Below are positions 22,544 through 31,275 of a stretch of DNA of 61,190 nucleotides, piece by piece; the first letter of the stretch is position 1; the number at the start of each line of letters is the position of its first letter. The position numbers were made by a program, and so were the translations under genes. Under the pieces are notes generated by a model. The model worked only from the letters and a program-made list of their open reading frames with translations, was not told where the DNA came from and did not search any database. The stretch comes from a virus. The stretch lies in the IMG/VR virus record IMGVR_UViG_3300009001_000002, positions 1 to 61,190 of that record; one strand, given 5' to 3'.

Positions 22544-22975
22544 ATGACAACTAAAGAAACACGAGATGAGTACACTCGTAAAAAGACTTGGAAACCGCCA
22601 TCATTGTTAGAGGCGCCACCAGCGAGGCCAGGATATAAGCAACGTTGGGTAGCGACTAGCATTTTAGGTCAAGATAACCCAACTAATTGGGCGAAACGAA
22701 TGAGAGAAGGTTGGCAACCAAGAGATCCGAAGACAGTGTCTAAAGATTTTGCGGTAGCTACTATTGAACATGGAAAGTTCGCCGGTTACATTGGCGTTGA
22801 AGGAATGGTTCTCTGTGAAATGCCAGAGGAATTGATTTCGCAGCGTAATGAATATTATGCAAACAAAACACGAAATCAAGAACTTGCAGTCGAGCATGAC
22901 TTACATAGATCAGAACAACCAGGTAATCCTATCCAACGAGAACATAGATCTAAAACGACAGTAGGTGGTGAGTAA
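22544..22975 (+). CDS. Head-region protein, 143 aa
   Basis: Basic, with PPARPGYKQRWVATSILGQD, NWAKRMREGWQPRDPK and EELISQRNEYYANKT. I recognise a similar small protein between scaffold and capsid genes of marine phages, but not its job. AAAGGAG precedes the ATG. Confidence 0.65.
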   Translation: MTTKETRDEYTRKKTWKPPSLLEAPPARPGYKQRWVATSILGQDNPTNWAKRMREGWQPRDPKTVSKDFAVATIEHGKFAGYIGVEGMVLCEMPEELISQRNEYYANKTRNQELAVEHDLHRSEQPGNPIQREHRSKTTVGGE

Positions 22976-23007
22976 GGCAATGGCAATTTTAAGGAGGTAA
23001 ATATAAA

Positions 23008-23577
23008 ATGGCTAACGCAGACACACCTAATGGTTTCGTGCCTAAAAGACACTTAACCGGCGGCGTAATCAGAGCCAATGAATACCTAATTGCGAATGGC
23101 AAAGCTGCAAATTTCTTTTCTGGCGATATCGTAGATCTCGGATCAGATGGATATTTAGACACTTTTGCTAATACTGAAAAAGCAATTGGAGTATTTTACG
23201 GCGTTGAATATGTCGATGAAAGTACAGGTGACGTGAAGTTTGTAAAAAAATGGACTTCCGGCACAACAGTAAAAGCTAACACAGAAGTGAAAGCTTATGT
23301 TTATGACGACCCAATGATTACTTACACAGTACAGGCCGGTAACGGTTCTATTGCTCAAGCTAACATTGGTGAGACAGCAAACGTTCTATTAACAGCAGGT
23401 AATTCTACTTACGGTTATTCACAACAAGAATTAGATAACGATACTCTAGCAGCAACTTCACTTGTTCTTAGAGTTCTAAGAAAAGTAGAAGAGCCTGATA
23501 ATGATTTCGGTGAGAATGCTAAAGTTGAAGTAGTTATCAACCAGCACAGATTATCGACTCAAGGCGCAGGAGTATAA
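23008..23577 (+). CDS. Probable head decoration protein, 189 aa
   Basis: Mostly beta-type, starting MANADTPNGFVPKRHLTGGV. It directly precedes the major capsid gene and has the size of head-stabilising proteins of marine phages. AAGGAGG is an excellent ribosome site, in line with high expression. The exact family cannot be named. Confidence 0.65.
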   Translation: MANADTPNGFVPKRHLTGGVIRANEYLIANGKAANFFSGDIVDLGSDGYLDTFANTEKAIGVFYGVEYVDESTGDVKFVKKWTSGTTVKANTEVKAYVYDDPMITYTVQAGNGSIAQANIGETANVLLTAGNSTYGYSQQELDNDTLAATSLVLRVLRKVEEPDNDFGENAKVEVVINQHRLSTQGAGV

Positions 23578-23583
23578 TAAGTT

Positions 23584-24492
23584 ATGGCATTAAATAGATC
23601 TTTATTTACAAAACAGCTTAACTTAGGCCTCAACACTATTTTTGGTATGGAATACGACCGTTACCCAGAACAGTGGAGAGAAATATTCTCTGTTGAGCAA
23701 TCACAAAAGGCTTTTGAAGAAGATGTACAGATGATTGGTTTCGGTGCAGCTCCTACTAAAGCAGAAGGCGCAGCCATCTCTTACGAATCAGGAAGAGAAG
23801 GTATTGTAGCAAGATATACCCACGAGACAATCGCATTAGCATTCTCAATTACTGAGGAAGCTGAAGAAGATGGTCTTTACGGTTCACTTGGTGCAAAATA
23901 CGCTAGAGCTTTAGCAAGATCAATGCAGCACACAAAAGAAATCAAAGGTGCTAACATCTTAAACAATGGCTTTAACACAGTAGTCGGTGGTGACGGAGTA
24001 AGCATGCTTAATGCATCTCACCCACTTGGCGGTGGCGGAACAGCTTCAAACATTCTCGCAACTGCAGCTGACTTATCAGAAACATCTCTAGAGACAATGT
24101 TAATTCAGATTTCTGAAATGACAGATGACAGAGGTATTCCTGTTGCAGCTACAGGTCAGAAATTGATCGTTCCACCAGAGTTAATGTTTATTGCTGAAAG
24201 AATCATTAACAGTAATTTAAGACCAGGGACAGCTGACAACGATCTTAACGCTATGAAATCTATGGGCATGATCCCAGGTGGCGTAGCAGTTAATCAACGT
24301 TTAACTGATCCAGATGCGTTCTTCTTAATGACAGACGTGCCAGATGGTATGAAGCATTTCGTAAGACGTTCTCTTAAAAAAGCTGTTGAAGGTGATTTTG
24401 AGACAGGGAACTTACGCTACAAAGTATCAGAAAGATACTCTTTCGGTTTTACCGATTGGAGAGGTGTCTTCGGTACTCCAGGCGCAGCCTAA
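23584..24492 (+). CDS. Major capsid protein
   Basis: The 302-residue protein has blocks typical of HK97-fold head proteins: FAFSITEEAEEDG-like strand (ALAFSITEEAEEDGLYG), ARSMQHTKEIKGANILNNGF, HPLGGGG, GQKLIVPPELMFIAERI and KVSERYSFGFTDWRGVFGTP. The latter half resembles Mu-type heads. The run of scaffold, decoration and a strong terminator fits the main head gene. It has no N-terminal delta domain, consistent with a separate scaffold. Confidence 0.9.
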   Translation: MALNRSLFTKQLNLGLNTIFGMEYDRYPEQWREIFSVEQSQKAFEEDVQMIGFGAAPTKAEGAAISYESGREGIVARYTHETIALAFSITEEAEEDGLYGSLGAKYARALARSMQHTKEIKGANILNNGFNTVVGGDGVSMLNASHPLGGGGTASNILATAADLSETSLETMLIQISEMTDDRGIPVAATGQKLIVPPELMFIAERIINSNLRPGTADNDLNAMKSMGMIPGGVAVNQRLTDPDAFFLMTDVPDGMKHFVRRSLKKAVEGDFETGNLRYKVSERYSFGFTDWRGVFGTPGAA

Positions 24493-24505
24493 TAATTAAA
24501 AAACT

Positions 24506-24531
24506 AAGAGAGGGTGTTATCGCCCTCTCTT
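24506..24531 (+). terminator. Terminator after the capsid gene
   Basis: AAGAGAGGG (24506-24514) pairs with CCCTCTCTT (24523-24531), and the stem can extend inward to a TTAT loop. The T tract is short, so readthrough is likely. Confidence 0.7.
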
Positions 24532-24544
24532 TCTCAACGTAACA

Positions 24545-24600
24545 AGTTACATAAACTGAGTTGAGCGGACGGTATAGAGATTATGTAACTAGGTCTATAC
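24545..24600 (+). promoter_or_regulatory. Interleaved inverted repeats (pseudoknot-like leader)
   Basis: AGTTACATAA (24545-24554) pairs perfectly with TTATGTAACT (24581-24590). GTATAGA (24572-24578) pairs with TCTATAC (24594-24600). The stems interleave, which is the topology of a pseudoknot or of two exclusive hairpins. The element lies 15 bases before the start of the 75-residue gene and close to its ribosome site. Confidence 0.55.
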
Positions 24601-24615
24601 ACCAAGGAGGTTAAT

Positions 24616-24843
24616 ATGGCTAACACTACTTTTTCGGGACCAGTTATTTCAAATAACGGTTTTACAGCTACAGCAATTCTTTTTGCAGATTTGCCAACAG
24701 CTTCAGAAAATACAGGTCGTATCTTATTTGTATCAGATGCATTAAAAGCTTCTGAAACAGCAGGTAACGGTACAGGAAACTTAGTTTTTTCTGACGGTTC
24801 GAACTGGATTAGAGTAGATACTGGCGCAACTGCTGGTGACTAA
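24616..24843 (+). CDS. Small structural protein, 75 aa
   Basis: A beta-type protein (FSGPVISNNGFTATAILFAD, TGNLVFSDGSNWIRVDTGA) resembling the short repeats in fibre shafts and trimer tips. It has its own leader element, an AAGGAGG ribosome site and its own terminator, so it is probably made in large amounts, perhaps as a decoration or spike subunit. Confidence 0.6.
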   Translation: MANTTFSGPVISNNGFTATAILFADLPTASENTGRILFVSDALKASETAGNGTGNLVFSDGSNWIRVDTGATAGD

Positions 24844-24848
24844 TTAAT

Positions 24849-24875
24849 ATAGGGCCTGTTAAAGGCCCTATTTAT
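24849..24875 (+). terminator. Rho-independent terminator
   Basis: ATAGGGCC (24849-24856) and GGCCCTAT (24864-24871) form a perfect 8-bp stem with a 7-base loop, followed by TTAT. Confidence 0.8.
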
Positions 24876-24894
24876 TGTATATAGTTGTGAAATC

Positions 24895-25359
24895 ATGTCA
24901 AGTTATATAGATCAATTCATTTATGATCCAAATAGAGATACTCAAAGAACATTTGAAGAAGCTCAAGCAGAATTAAAAAGTAATAAAGCTTATTCAGTTG
25001 AAGAAGAAAAATTAGACGTAGATTTAGAAAACGAAGATACTGAAAAAGATAATGAAAAAGTTGATGAAGCTTTAGAAAAAGCTGAAAAGAAAACCGATGA
25101 AGCTGTATCTCAATTAGCTAAATATGCTGATGCTTATAAAAAAATAGCTTCTTCTTCCTCTGCTACAAAACCAATTACAGGGCAAAATTTAATGGGAACA
25201 CCTAGTTCAATGGGAGCGTTTGGACCAATGAGTCAAGTACAACAATCTACTAGTCCTTATTTTGCAAGTCAAGGAGTTTTGTCAGCTGCCAAAATGAAAG
25301 AACTAGATTCAAAAATAGCTACATTAAGAAAAATTTTACAAGGAGGTGTCAATGTCTAG
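24895..25359 (+). CDS. Acidic helical structural-region protein, 154 aa
   Basis: The first 100 residues are highly charged and helical (LDVDLENEDTEKDNEKVDEA), with a Gly/Ser/Met-rich middle and a short helix at the end. No ribosome site is seen; TATAGT (24880-24885) lies 10 bases upstream, so the message may be nearly leaderless. No family recognised. Confidence 0.55.
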   Translation: MSSYIDQFIYDPNRDTQRTFEEAQAELKSNKAYSVEEEKLDVDLENEDTEKDNEKVDEALEKAEKKTDEAVSQLAKYADAYKKIASSSSATKPITGQNLMGTPSSMGAFGPMSQVQQSTSPYFASQGVLSAAKMKELDSKIATLRKILQGGVNV

Positions 25360-25639
25360 TTCAGATATTTTCGCTAAAAGCACTACAACAACAGGAAGTG
25401 ATGTTACTTTATTCGCTGGCCCAATAAGAATAAAAGGATTCATTATAACTCCTACGGGCTCAGCAGGTACTGTTACTTTTAAAGATGGTAGTACTACACT
25501 ATTCGCACTAAGCACAGCTGCATCTGCATCATCTGGTCCAGTTCAGATTTCATTACCATCTGAAGGTATCAAATGTTCAACTAATGCTACTGTAAACTTA
25601 ACTGCAGGTGTATCAGCGATAACAGTATTTATGGCGTAA
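25352..25639 (+). CDS. Small beta-rich structural protein, 95 aa
   Basis: The ATG at 25352 follows AGGAGG (25341-25346) at proper spacing and is preferred to the GTG at 25346. The product (KGFIITPTGSAGTVTFKDGS, GPVQISLPSEGIKCSTN) is an immunoglobulin- or jelly-roll-like strand protein. It is likely a head or neck component. It ends on the first base of the next start. Confidence 0.6.
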   Translation: MSSSDIFAKSTTTTGSDVTLFAGPIRIKGFIITPTGSAGTVTFKDGSTTLFALSTAASASSGPVQISLPSEGIKCSTNATVNLTAGVSAITVFMA

Positions 25640-26322
25640 TGGCAACATCAGGAACAGCTACGTTTAATCTAACGGTTAATGATGCGATTCAAGAAGCTTT
25701 AGATCGTATCGGAGGCGATCCCGTTTTAGGTTATGATATACGTTCAGCGAAACGTAGTCTTAATGTTATGTTTGCTGATTGGGCAAATCGTGGTGTTAAT
25801 CAATGGACACTTGAAAAGAAAACAGTAACTGTAACACAGAACACTCCTACTTATACTTTAGATTCCGACACTGTTGATATCGTAGATATGTATGTTACTA
25901 GAAGTAGTACTGATTATAGCGTAGAGCGTATTAGTTTAACTGATTATAACGCTTATCCTAATAAATTAACGACAGGGAGAGCAACTCAATTTTATTTACA
26001 AAAAGATAGAACGCCTGAATTATATATCTATCCAACACCTGATAATTCTACTGATGTTATTACTTATTGGAGAATAAGAAAAATACAAGATATTACAGCA
26101 CTTAGTGCGAGTGGAAGTGAACAAGATATTGATATTCCTTTTCGATTTTATGAATGTATGGTTGCTGGTTTAGCTTATTATATGGGAATGAAAAGACCGA
26201 ACATAGATTTAAATAAATTATCGTATTTAAAAGCTGAATACGAAACTGCATTTACGAGAGCGAAAGACGCAGATTTAAACGAAACATTTAGAATAGTTCC
26301 AGGTTATCGAAGTGGCTTTTAA
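25639..26322 (+). CDS. Neck / tail accessory factor, P22 gp4-like
   Basis: The start (LTVNDAIQEALDRIGGDPVL, then AKRSLNVMFADWANRGVNQW) is the helical head-completion fold of the P22 gp4 family, which docks on the portal. The rest is strand-rich with PELYIYPTPDNS, followed by a helix (YYMGMKRPNIDLNKLSYLKA). Its place soon after the capsid gene fits. Confidence 0.75.
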   Translation: MATSGTATFNLTVNDAIQEALDRIGGDPVLGYDIRSAKRSLNVMFADWANRGVNQWTLEKKTVTVTQNTPTYTLDSDTVDIVDMYVTRSSTDYSVERISLTDYNAYPNKLTTGRATQFYLQKDRTPELYIYPTPDNSTDVITYWRIRKIQDITALSASGSEQDIDIPFRFYECMVAGLAYYMGMKRPNIDLNKLSYLKAEYETAFTRAKDADLNETFRIVPGYRSGF

Positions 26323-26686
26323 TAAACGTGGACCGACTAAAGCACCATCTTTTCCTTTTGCTAGAGGAAAATATGCTAGAGCAATTTCAGATCGTTCAGG
26401 ATTAGAATTTCCTTATTTAGAAATGGTTCGTGAATGGAACGGACTACTAGTTCACACTAGCGAGTATGAACCAAAACAACCACAACTCGATCCCATAGTT
26501 TTTAGTGATCCAGAAGCACTAAAGAATGCCAGACCTCAGGCTCCTCTTTCAGCTACAGGAGGCGTACCTAATCAATTATCAGTAATCTATCCGGGCACTT
26601 TTGGAGACACAGGACAAGAAGTAGGAGTAGCTACCGGAAACCAAACAGAATTGGAGTTAGGAAATGTCTCAGTCGTCATCAGCTAA
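26312..26686 (+). CDS. Hypothetical structural-region protein, 124 aa
   Basis: A GTG start inside the previous gene gives MAFNKRGPTKAPSFPFARGK. The rest is Pro/Gln-rich with EYEPKQPQLDPIVFSDPEAL, a tryptophan-containing motif that looks like an RNA- or protein-tethering tail. No family recognised; overlaps the next gene by 23 bases. Confidence 0.55.
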   Translation: MAFNKRGPTKAPSFPFARGKYARAISDRSGLEFPYLEMVREWNGLLVHTSEYEPKQPQLDPIVFSDPEALKNARPQAPLSATGGVPNQLSVIYPGTFGDTGQEVGVATGNQTELELGNVSVVIS

Positions 26687-27449
26687 AGATGCATATATAA
26701 TGCTTTGTACACCATGTTATGGTGGTATGATGCATGAAGCTTACTTTCATAGTGTAGTAAAATTATTTCAAGAAGCAAGAGATAAAAATTTTAAAATTCA
26801 TTTAAATACTATGGGAAACGAAAGTTTAATTACTAGAGGAAGAAACACGATGGTATCTCAATTTATGGATAATGAACACTGCACTCATTTATTATTTGTA
26901 GATTCCGACATCGCTTTCTATCCTGAATTAGTTACTAAATTATTAGAATTTGATAAAGATGTTGTAACAGCTATCTATCCTCGAAAAACTATCGAATGGA
27001 AGAATTTAGAGTACTACGTTAAAAAAGGAGATCTAAAAACTATGGAGCAGAAGTTATTAGGATATAACTTAAACTTTCCTGATCCTTTAAATATAGACGT
27101 ACAAGACGGATTCGTAGAAGTATTAGATGCCGCTACAGGTTTCATGCTTATTAAAAAAGATGTATTTGTAAAAATGAGAGAAGCGTATCCTGAATTAAAA
27201 TATACTTCTGATCAGATTATTAATAATAAAACGTATTCTAGTGATTGGTGTTATGCTTTTTTCGATTGTATGATTGATCCTAAAAGTAATCGATATCTAA
27301 GTGAAGATTACACATTCTGTCGTAGATGGCAGCAAATAGGTGGAAAAATATACGCTGAAATAACATATCCATTAACTCATTACGGAACTTACGGTTTTAG
27401 AGGAAATGTATCGCATAAATTTGCAAAAAAAGATAGTATAGACATATAA
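26664..27449 (+). CDS. Glycosyltransferase, GT-A fold
   Basis: The 261-residue protein has YIMLCTPCYGGMMHEAYF, TRGRNTMVSQFMDNEHCTHL and the metal/nucleotide motif LFVDSDIAF (D-x-D), then LDAATGFMLIKKDVF and SEDYTFCRRWQQIGG with HYGTYGF near the end. This is the pattern of a GT-A transferase. The donor and acceptor are unknown. Placement inside the neck genes suggests that it decorates virion protein, or DNA, or host surface sugars. It may use the UDP-xylose made by 56230-57186. Confidence 0.8.
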   Translation: MSQSSSAKDAYIMLCTPCYGGMMHEAYFHSVVKLFQEARDKNFKIHLNTMGNESLITRGRNTMVSQFMDNEHCTHLLFVDSDIAFYPELVTKLLEFDKDVVTAIYPRKTIEWKNLEYYVKKGDLKTMEQKLLGYNLNFPDPLNIDVQDGFVEVLDAATGFMLIKKDVFVKMREAYPELKYTSDQIINNKTYSSDWCYAFFDCMIDPKSNRYLSEDYTFCRRWQQIGGKIYAEITYPLTHYGTYGFRGNVSHKFAKKDSIDI

Positions 27450-28102
27450 TGGCAACAACTTATTCAGCTTTAAAAACCGACATTCAAACCTGGATGCAGA
27501 ATACAGGAACTGATTTTACTAATCAGTTAGATACGTTTATTAATAACACGGAACAGCGATTATTAAGGGAAATAGATCCTGAAGCTTTCGTTTTTAATAA
27601 ATTTACTGCTTTAACAAGTGGTAGTCGTTTTTTAAATAACCCAAGCGATCTTCTTATTATTAAAAATCTTTTAATAGAAAACGGAGATGATAGAATTTTT
27701 CTTGAGATGAAAACTGATGAATTTATATATGAATACTGGCCTGATGATAGTCAAACTGCTCTTCCTAAATATTTCGCTAATTATGACGATGATATAACAT
27801 TAATAGCACCTACGCCAGATTCGAATTATAGAGTAGAAATGCAGTATGTTGGAAGAATTGAAACTCTTTCTGCGACCAATACGACTAATTGGTTAACAGA
27901 AAATGCTGATGACGCATTACTTTACGGTTGTTTATCGGAAGCTTCTATCTTTACAAAGAATATGGAAGATTATGCGTTATATGATAAAAGATATCAGGAA
28001 ATCGTTGCGGGATTGAATAATCAATCTAGAAGGCGCAGACGAACTGACTACAAATTCCCTGCTAGCCCTGCTGGCACGGACACCTTGACAGGAAGCCAAT
28101 AA
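27449..28102 (+). CDS. Neck / head-tail connector protein, 217 aa
   Basis: MATTYSALKTDIQTWMQNTG, then FINNTEQRLLREIDPEAF and ENADDALLYGCLSEASIFTK, is a recurring pattern of head-tail joining proteins in podo- and siphoviruses. It is the last neck gene before the tail section. Function by position and helical pattern. Confidence 0.65.
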   Translation: MATTYSALKTDIQTWMQNTGTDFTNQLDTFINNTEQRLLREIDPEAFVFNKFTALTSGSRFLNNPSDLLIIKNLLIENGDDRIFLEMKTDEFIYEYWPDDSQTALPKYFANYDDDITLIAPTPDSNYRVEMQYVGRIETLSATNTTNWLTENADDALLYGCLSEASIFTKNMEDYALYDKRYQEIVAGLNNQSRRRRRTDYKFPASPAGTDTLTGSQ

Positions 28103-28114
28103 GGAGGTAACATC

Positions 28115-28534
28115 ATGGCAATAACTCAAGCACTCTGTACTGTATTTAAGCAGGATTTAATGGACGCAGGGCAAGACTTAACTTCAGCGACATTAAAGAT
28201 AGCTTTATATACCAGTTCAGCAACTTTAGACGGAACTACTTCCGCCTATTCTACATCTAATGAAGTAACCGGAACAGGTTACACTGCGGGTGGAGAAACA
28301 TTAACAAACGTAGTCGTTGCAACAGACGGAACGACAGCATATCTTGATTGTGATAACGCATCATGGTCAAGTGCTACGATTACAGCAAGAGGAGCGTTAA
28401 TTTATAATAACTCTAACTCTAACTCAGCTATTTGTGTTTTAGATTTTACGGAAGATAAATCATCTTCAAACGGAACATTTGAAATACAGTTTCCAGCCCC
28501 TGGTGCAAGCACTGCTTTAATTAGAATTGCTTAA
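28115..28534 (+). CDS. Tail-region structural protein, 139 aa
   Basis: Thr/Ser/Gly-rich beta-type protein with LKIALYTSSATLDGTTSAY, a layout I know from phage tail or decoration proteins. AAGGAGG is the ribosome site. It ends on the first base of the next start. Role not certain. Confidence 0.6.
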   Translation: MAITQALCTVFKQDLMDAGQDLTSATLKIALYTSSATLDGTTSAYSTSNEVTGTGYTAGGETLTNVVVATDGTTAYLDCDNASWSSATITARGALIYNNSNSNSAICVLDFTEDKSSSNGTFEIQFPAPGASTALIRIA

Positions 28535-28983
28535 TGGCATTAATAGTAAACGATAGAGTAAAAGAGGAAACAACCACGACTGGTACGGGCACTGTCTCAC
28601 TAGATGGTGCTGATACCGGTTTTGAAACTTTTGTTACAGGTATTGGAACAGGAAATGAAACGTATTACTGTATTGCAGCCGGTTCCGAATTTGAAGTAGG
28701 AAGAGGAACTGTTACAAGTGGAACTCCTGATACTTTATCTCGTGATACTGTTATTTCTTCTAGTAATTCTGACGCTTTAGTTAATTTTTCTGCAGGAGCC
28801 AAATCAGTTTTTTGTACATATCCAGCAAGTCAAGCACCTTCACCAAGTATGGATGCTACGACTTATATTAACACTCATAACTCAACAATTTCTGAAGATC
28901 AAAATATTGACTCTGCTGTTTTAGCAGGACCAGTGACAATCACAGGAACAGTCGTAGCAACAGGAACACTGGCGATCATCTAA
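28534..28983 (+). CDS. Fibre adaptor-type protein, 149 aa
   Basis: VKEETTTTGTGTVSLDGADT, GFETFVTGIGTGNETYYCIA, DTLSRDTVISSSNSDALVNF and SAGAKSVFCTYPAS form a series common at the N-terminus of marine phage tail fibres. Here it is a separate gene just before the first fibre, probably the part that joins fibre and tail. Confidence 0.65.
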   Translation: MALIVNDRVKEETTTTGTGTVSLDGADTGFETFVTGIGTGNETYYCIAAGSEFEVGRGTVTSGTPDTLSRDTVISSSNSDALVNFSAGAKSVFCTYPASQAPSPSMDATTYINTHNSTISEDQNIDSAVLAGPVTITGTVVATGTLAII

Positions 28984-30701
28984 TGTCATTACTCGAAGTT
29001 AATAAAATTACCCCTCAATCAGGAACAACTCTCACACTCGGAGATACAGGTGATACCATTAACTTTGGCAGTGGTGTTCTTCCTAATTTTGAAAATTTAA
29101 CAGTCACCGGCGATCTTACTGTTGATACAAATTCTTTAAAAGTTGATAGCACGAACAATAGAGTAGGTATCGGAACAGCGAGTCCTAGTGCTACTTTACA
29201 TGCACAAAGTTCTACAAACACTCTTTTATTTATTGATAGCACAGACGCAATTTCTGGATTGGCTATGGCGGATACCACAGGTTCAATTTTAATGAGAACA
29301 GCAAGTAGTGGTATTTTACAATTTTACATAGGTGGCGATGCTTCTACGACCGGATCAAATTCCTCAGAAGCTATGCGCATTGATAGTTCTGGTAATGTAG
29401 GAGTGGGTGAAAGTAGTATAGAGAGTAAATTTCACGTCAAAGATAATTTAGCTTCTACAGGAGTAGGTACTTCTTCTAATCCTATTGTTATTATTCAAAA
29501 TGAAAGATTGAATACAGGAACTAGTTCTGCTGTATTAAGATTTGATACCAATGAAATTGCGGGTAGCCAACAACACCCAAGAGCATCTATTGCAGCTGAA
29601 CTTGGTAGTCAATCTAGTAATGTAGATGGTAGATTATTATTCGCTACAACAGATGTTTCTGGAAATATGACAGAACGTATGCGTATAGATAGTTCTGGTA
29701 ATGTCGGTATTGGTACAACTTCAATAAGTACTTTGGGTAGTAATCACACTACATTACAAATTAATGGCACAAGCATAGACAGAACTGGTGCTTTAAGATT
29801 ACGTTCATCTAATGACAGTGTAGATAGTGCATTGTGGGCATCTACTACTTCAACTTATTTAGCCACTATATCAAACCATCCTTTACAATTTCGTACTAAC
29901 AATACAGAACGTATGCGTATAGATAGTTCTGGTAATGTAGGTATTGGAATGACACCTGCACCATTAACAGGTACAAACACAGTTTTATCTTTATATAATA
30001 GTTCAACACCAAGAATAAAATTACATAACTCTACCACAGGAACAACAAGTACAGATGGTGCAGAAATTAATATGTCATCTTCTGATTTGATTATTGAAAA
30101 TAGAGAATCTGGTAATCAAAGATTTTATACTAATGGTGGGGAACGTATGCGTATAGATAGTTCTGGTGATACATCAATGGGTGTCACAAGTGTTTATGAT
30201 GGCTCAAGATTAAGTGTTGAGAAAGCAGGTAAAGTTGCATCATTTTTTACAACATCTACATTTACTCAGGACATTATTAATATTGGAAATAAAAATGGTG
30301 GATATTCTTCTAAACCACTCAGATTTTGGAATGGTAACCCAGAGGGTAGTGGAAGTATTGTTGGTGAAGTTGTTTGTAGTACAACAGCTACATCTTACAA
30401 CACATCTTCAGACTACAGACTAAAAGAAAATGTAAACTATGACTTTGACGCACCAACAAGATTAAAACAATTAAAACCTGCAAGATTTAATTTCATAGCT
30501 GATGCCAATACAACTGTAGATGGTTTCCTAGCACACGAAGTTTCAGATATTGTTCCAGAAGCTATTACAGGAACAAAAGATGAAGTAGATGGCGAAGGTA
30601 ACCCTGTTTATCAAAGCATCGATCAAAGCAAATTAGTCCCTTTATTAGTGGCCACTATTAAAGAACTAGAAGCAAGAATAGAGGCGTTGGAAAATGCTTA
30701 A
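28983..30701 (+). CDS. Tail fibre 1 with S74 self-cleaving chaperone
   Basis: The 572-residue protein starts with the attachment module shared by three fibres here (LEVNKITPQSGTTLTLGD then INFGSGVLPNFENLTVTGDL). The shaft has repeats of RMRIDSSGN(V)GIG. The C-terminus is an intramolecular chaperone, Peptidase S74: SDYRLKENV with the Ser nucleophile at residue 476, HEVSDIVPEAI and LVPLLVATIKELEARIEAL. It trimerises the fibre and cuts itself off. It binds the host receptor. Confidence 0.88.
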   Translation: MSLLEVNKITPQSGTTLTLGDTGDTINFGSGVLPNFENLTVTGDLTVDTNSLKVDSTNNRVGIGTASPSATLHAQSSTNTLLFIDSTDAISGLAMADTTGSILMRTASSGILQFYIGGDASTTGSNSSEAMRIDSSGNVGVGESSIESKFHVKDNLASTGVGTSSNPIVIIQNERLNTGTSSAVLRFDTNEIAGSQQHPRASIAAELGSQSSNVDGRLLFATTDVSGNMTERMRIDSSGNVGIGTTSISTLGSNHTTLQINGTSIDRTGALRLRSSNDSVDSALWASTTSTYLATISNHPLQFRTNNTERMRIDSSGNVGIGMTPAPLTGTNTVLSLYNSSTPRIKLHNSTTGTTSTDGAEINMSSSDLIIENRESGNQRFYTNGGERMRIDSSGDTSMGVTSVYDGSRLSVEKAGKVASFFTTSTFTQDIINIGNKNGGYSSKPLRFWNGNPEGSGSIVGEVVCSTTATSYNTSSDYRLKENVNYDFDAPTRLKQLKPARFNFIADANTTVDGFLAHEVSDIVPEAITGTKDEVDGEGNPVYQSIDQSKLVPLLVATIKELEARIEALENA

Positions 30702-30745
30702 ATTCTTTTATACTAACCCTAAAAACACCAAGGAGGTGAATTAAA

Positions 30746-31054
30746 ATGGCAATAACCTACGAATGGAGCTTCCCTAATTTTGAAGTTGATGGCTCTGATA
30801 ATGTAAAAACAGTCCATTGGAGACTGACCGCTACTGACAGCGAAGTTGATGCTGACGGTAACGCTTATACAGCATCCATGTATGGAAGCTGCAATGGTGC
30901 AGACATGACGTTTGCTACCATGACAAAACAGAACGCAATTGATTGTGTGATCGAACACGGAGGTCAAGCAGAAGCAGATATGCAAGCTAATCTTGACAGC
31001 CAGATCGCAGCATCAAAAGCGCCTGCAACAACAAGTAAAACGAAGGAGTTTTAA
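30746..31054 (+). CDS. Tail-fibre-associated small protein, 102 aa
   Basis: A beta-type protein (ITYEWSFPNFEVDGSDNVKT, VHWRLTATDSEVDADGNAY) common among tail-fibre genes of marine phages. Its second half is helical (CVIEHGGQAEADMQANLDSQ). It may cap or connect the fibres. AAGGAGG is the ribosome site. Confidence 0.65.
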   Translation: MAITYEWSFPNFEVDGSDNVKTVHWRLTATDSEVDADGNAYTASMYGSCNGADMTFATMTKQNAIDCVIEHGGQAEADMQANLDSQIAASKAPATTSKTKEF

Positions 31055-31269
31055 TGTTTACTTTTGACGACAAAGAATATGACGAAACCAAACTGAATCA
31101 GCAAGGACAAGAGGCGTATGGCCACTTGAAGCTGATTGCGAGTCAAGAACTCGATCTCCAAGTGAAGATTAATCACTTATCAATATTGAAAGCACACTAT
31201 ACAAGTGCCTTAAAAGAAAATCTTCCGACTGTCGAAGAGAAAAAAGAAGAGGAAGAGAAAAAGGAATAA
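31054..31269 (+). CDS. Charged small tail-region protein, 71 aa
   Basis: An acidic start (FTFDDKEYDETKLNQQGQEA), a helical middle and a Glu/Lys tail (EEKKEEEEKKE). Found beside the preceding protein type in other marine phages. It may be a fibre assembly factor. Confidence 0.55.
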   Translation: MFTFDDKEYDETKLNQQGQEAYGHLKLIASQELDLQVKINHLSILKAHYTSALKENLPTVEEKKEEEEKKE

Positions 31270-31275
31270 GGCAGT

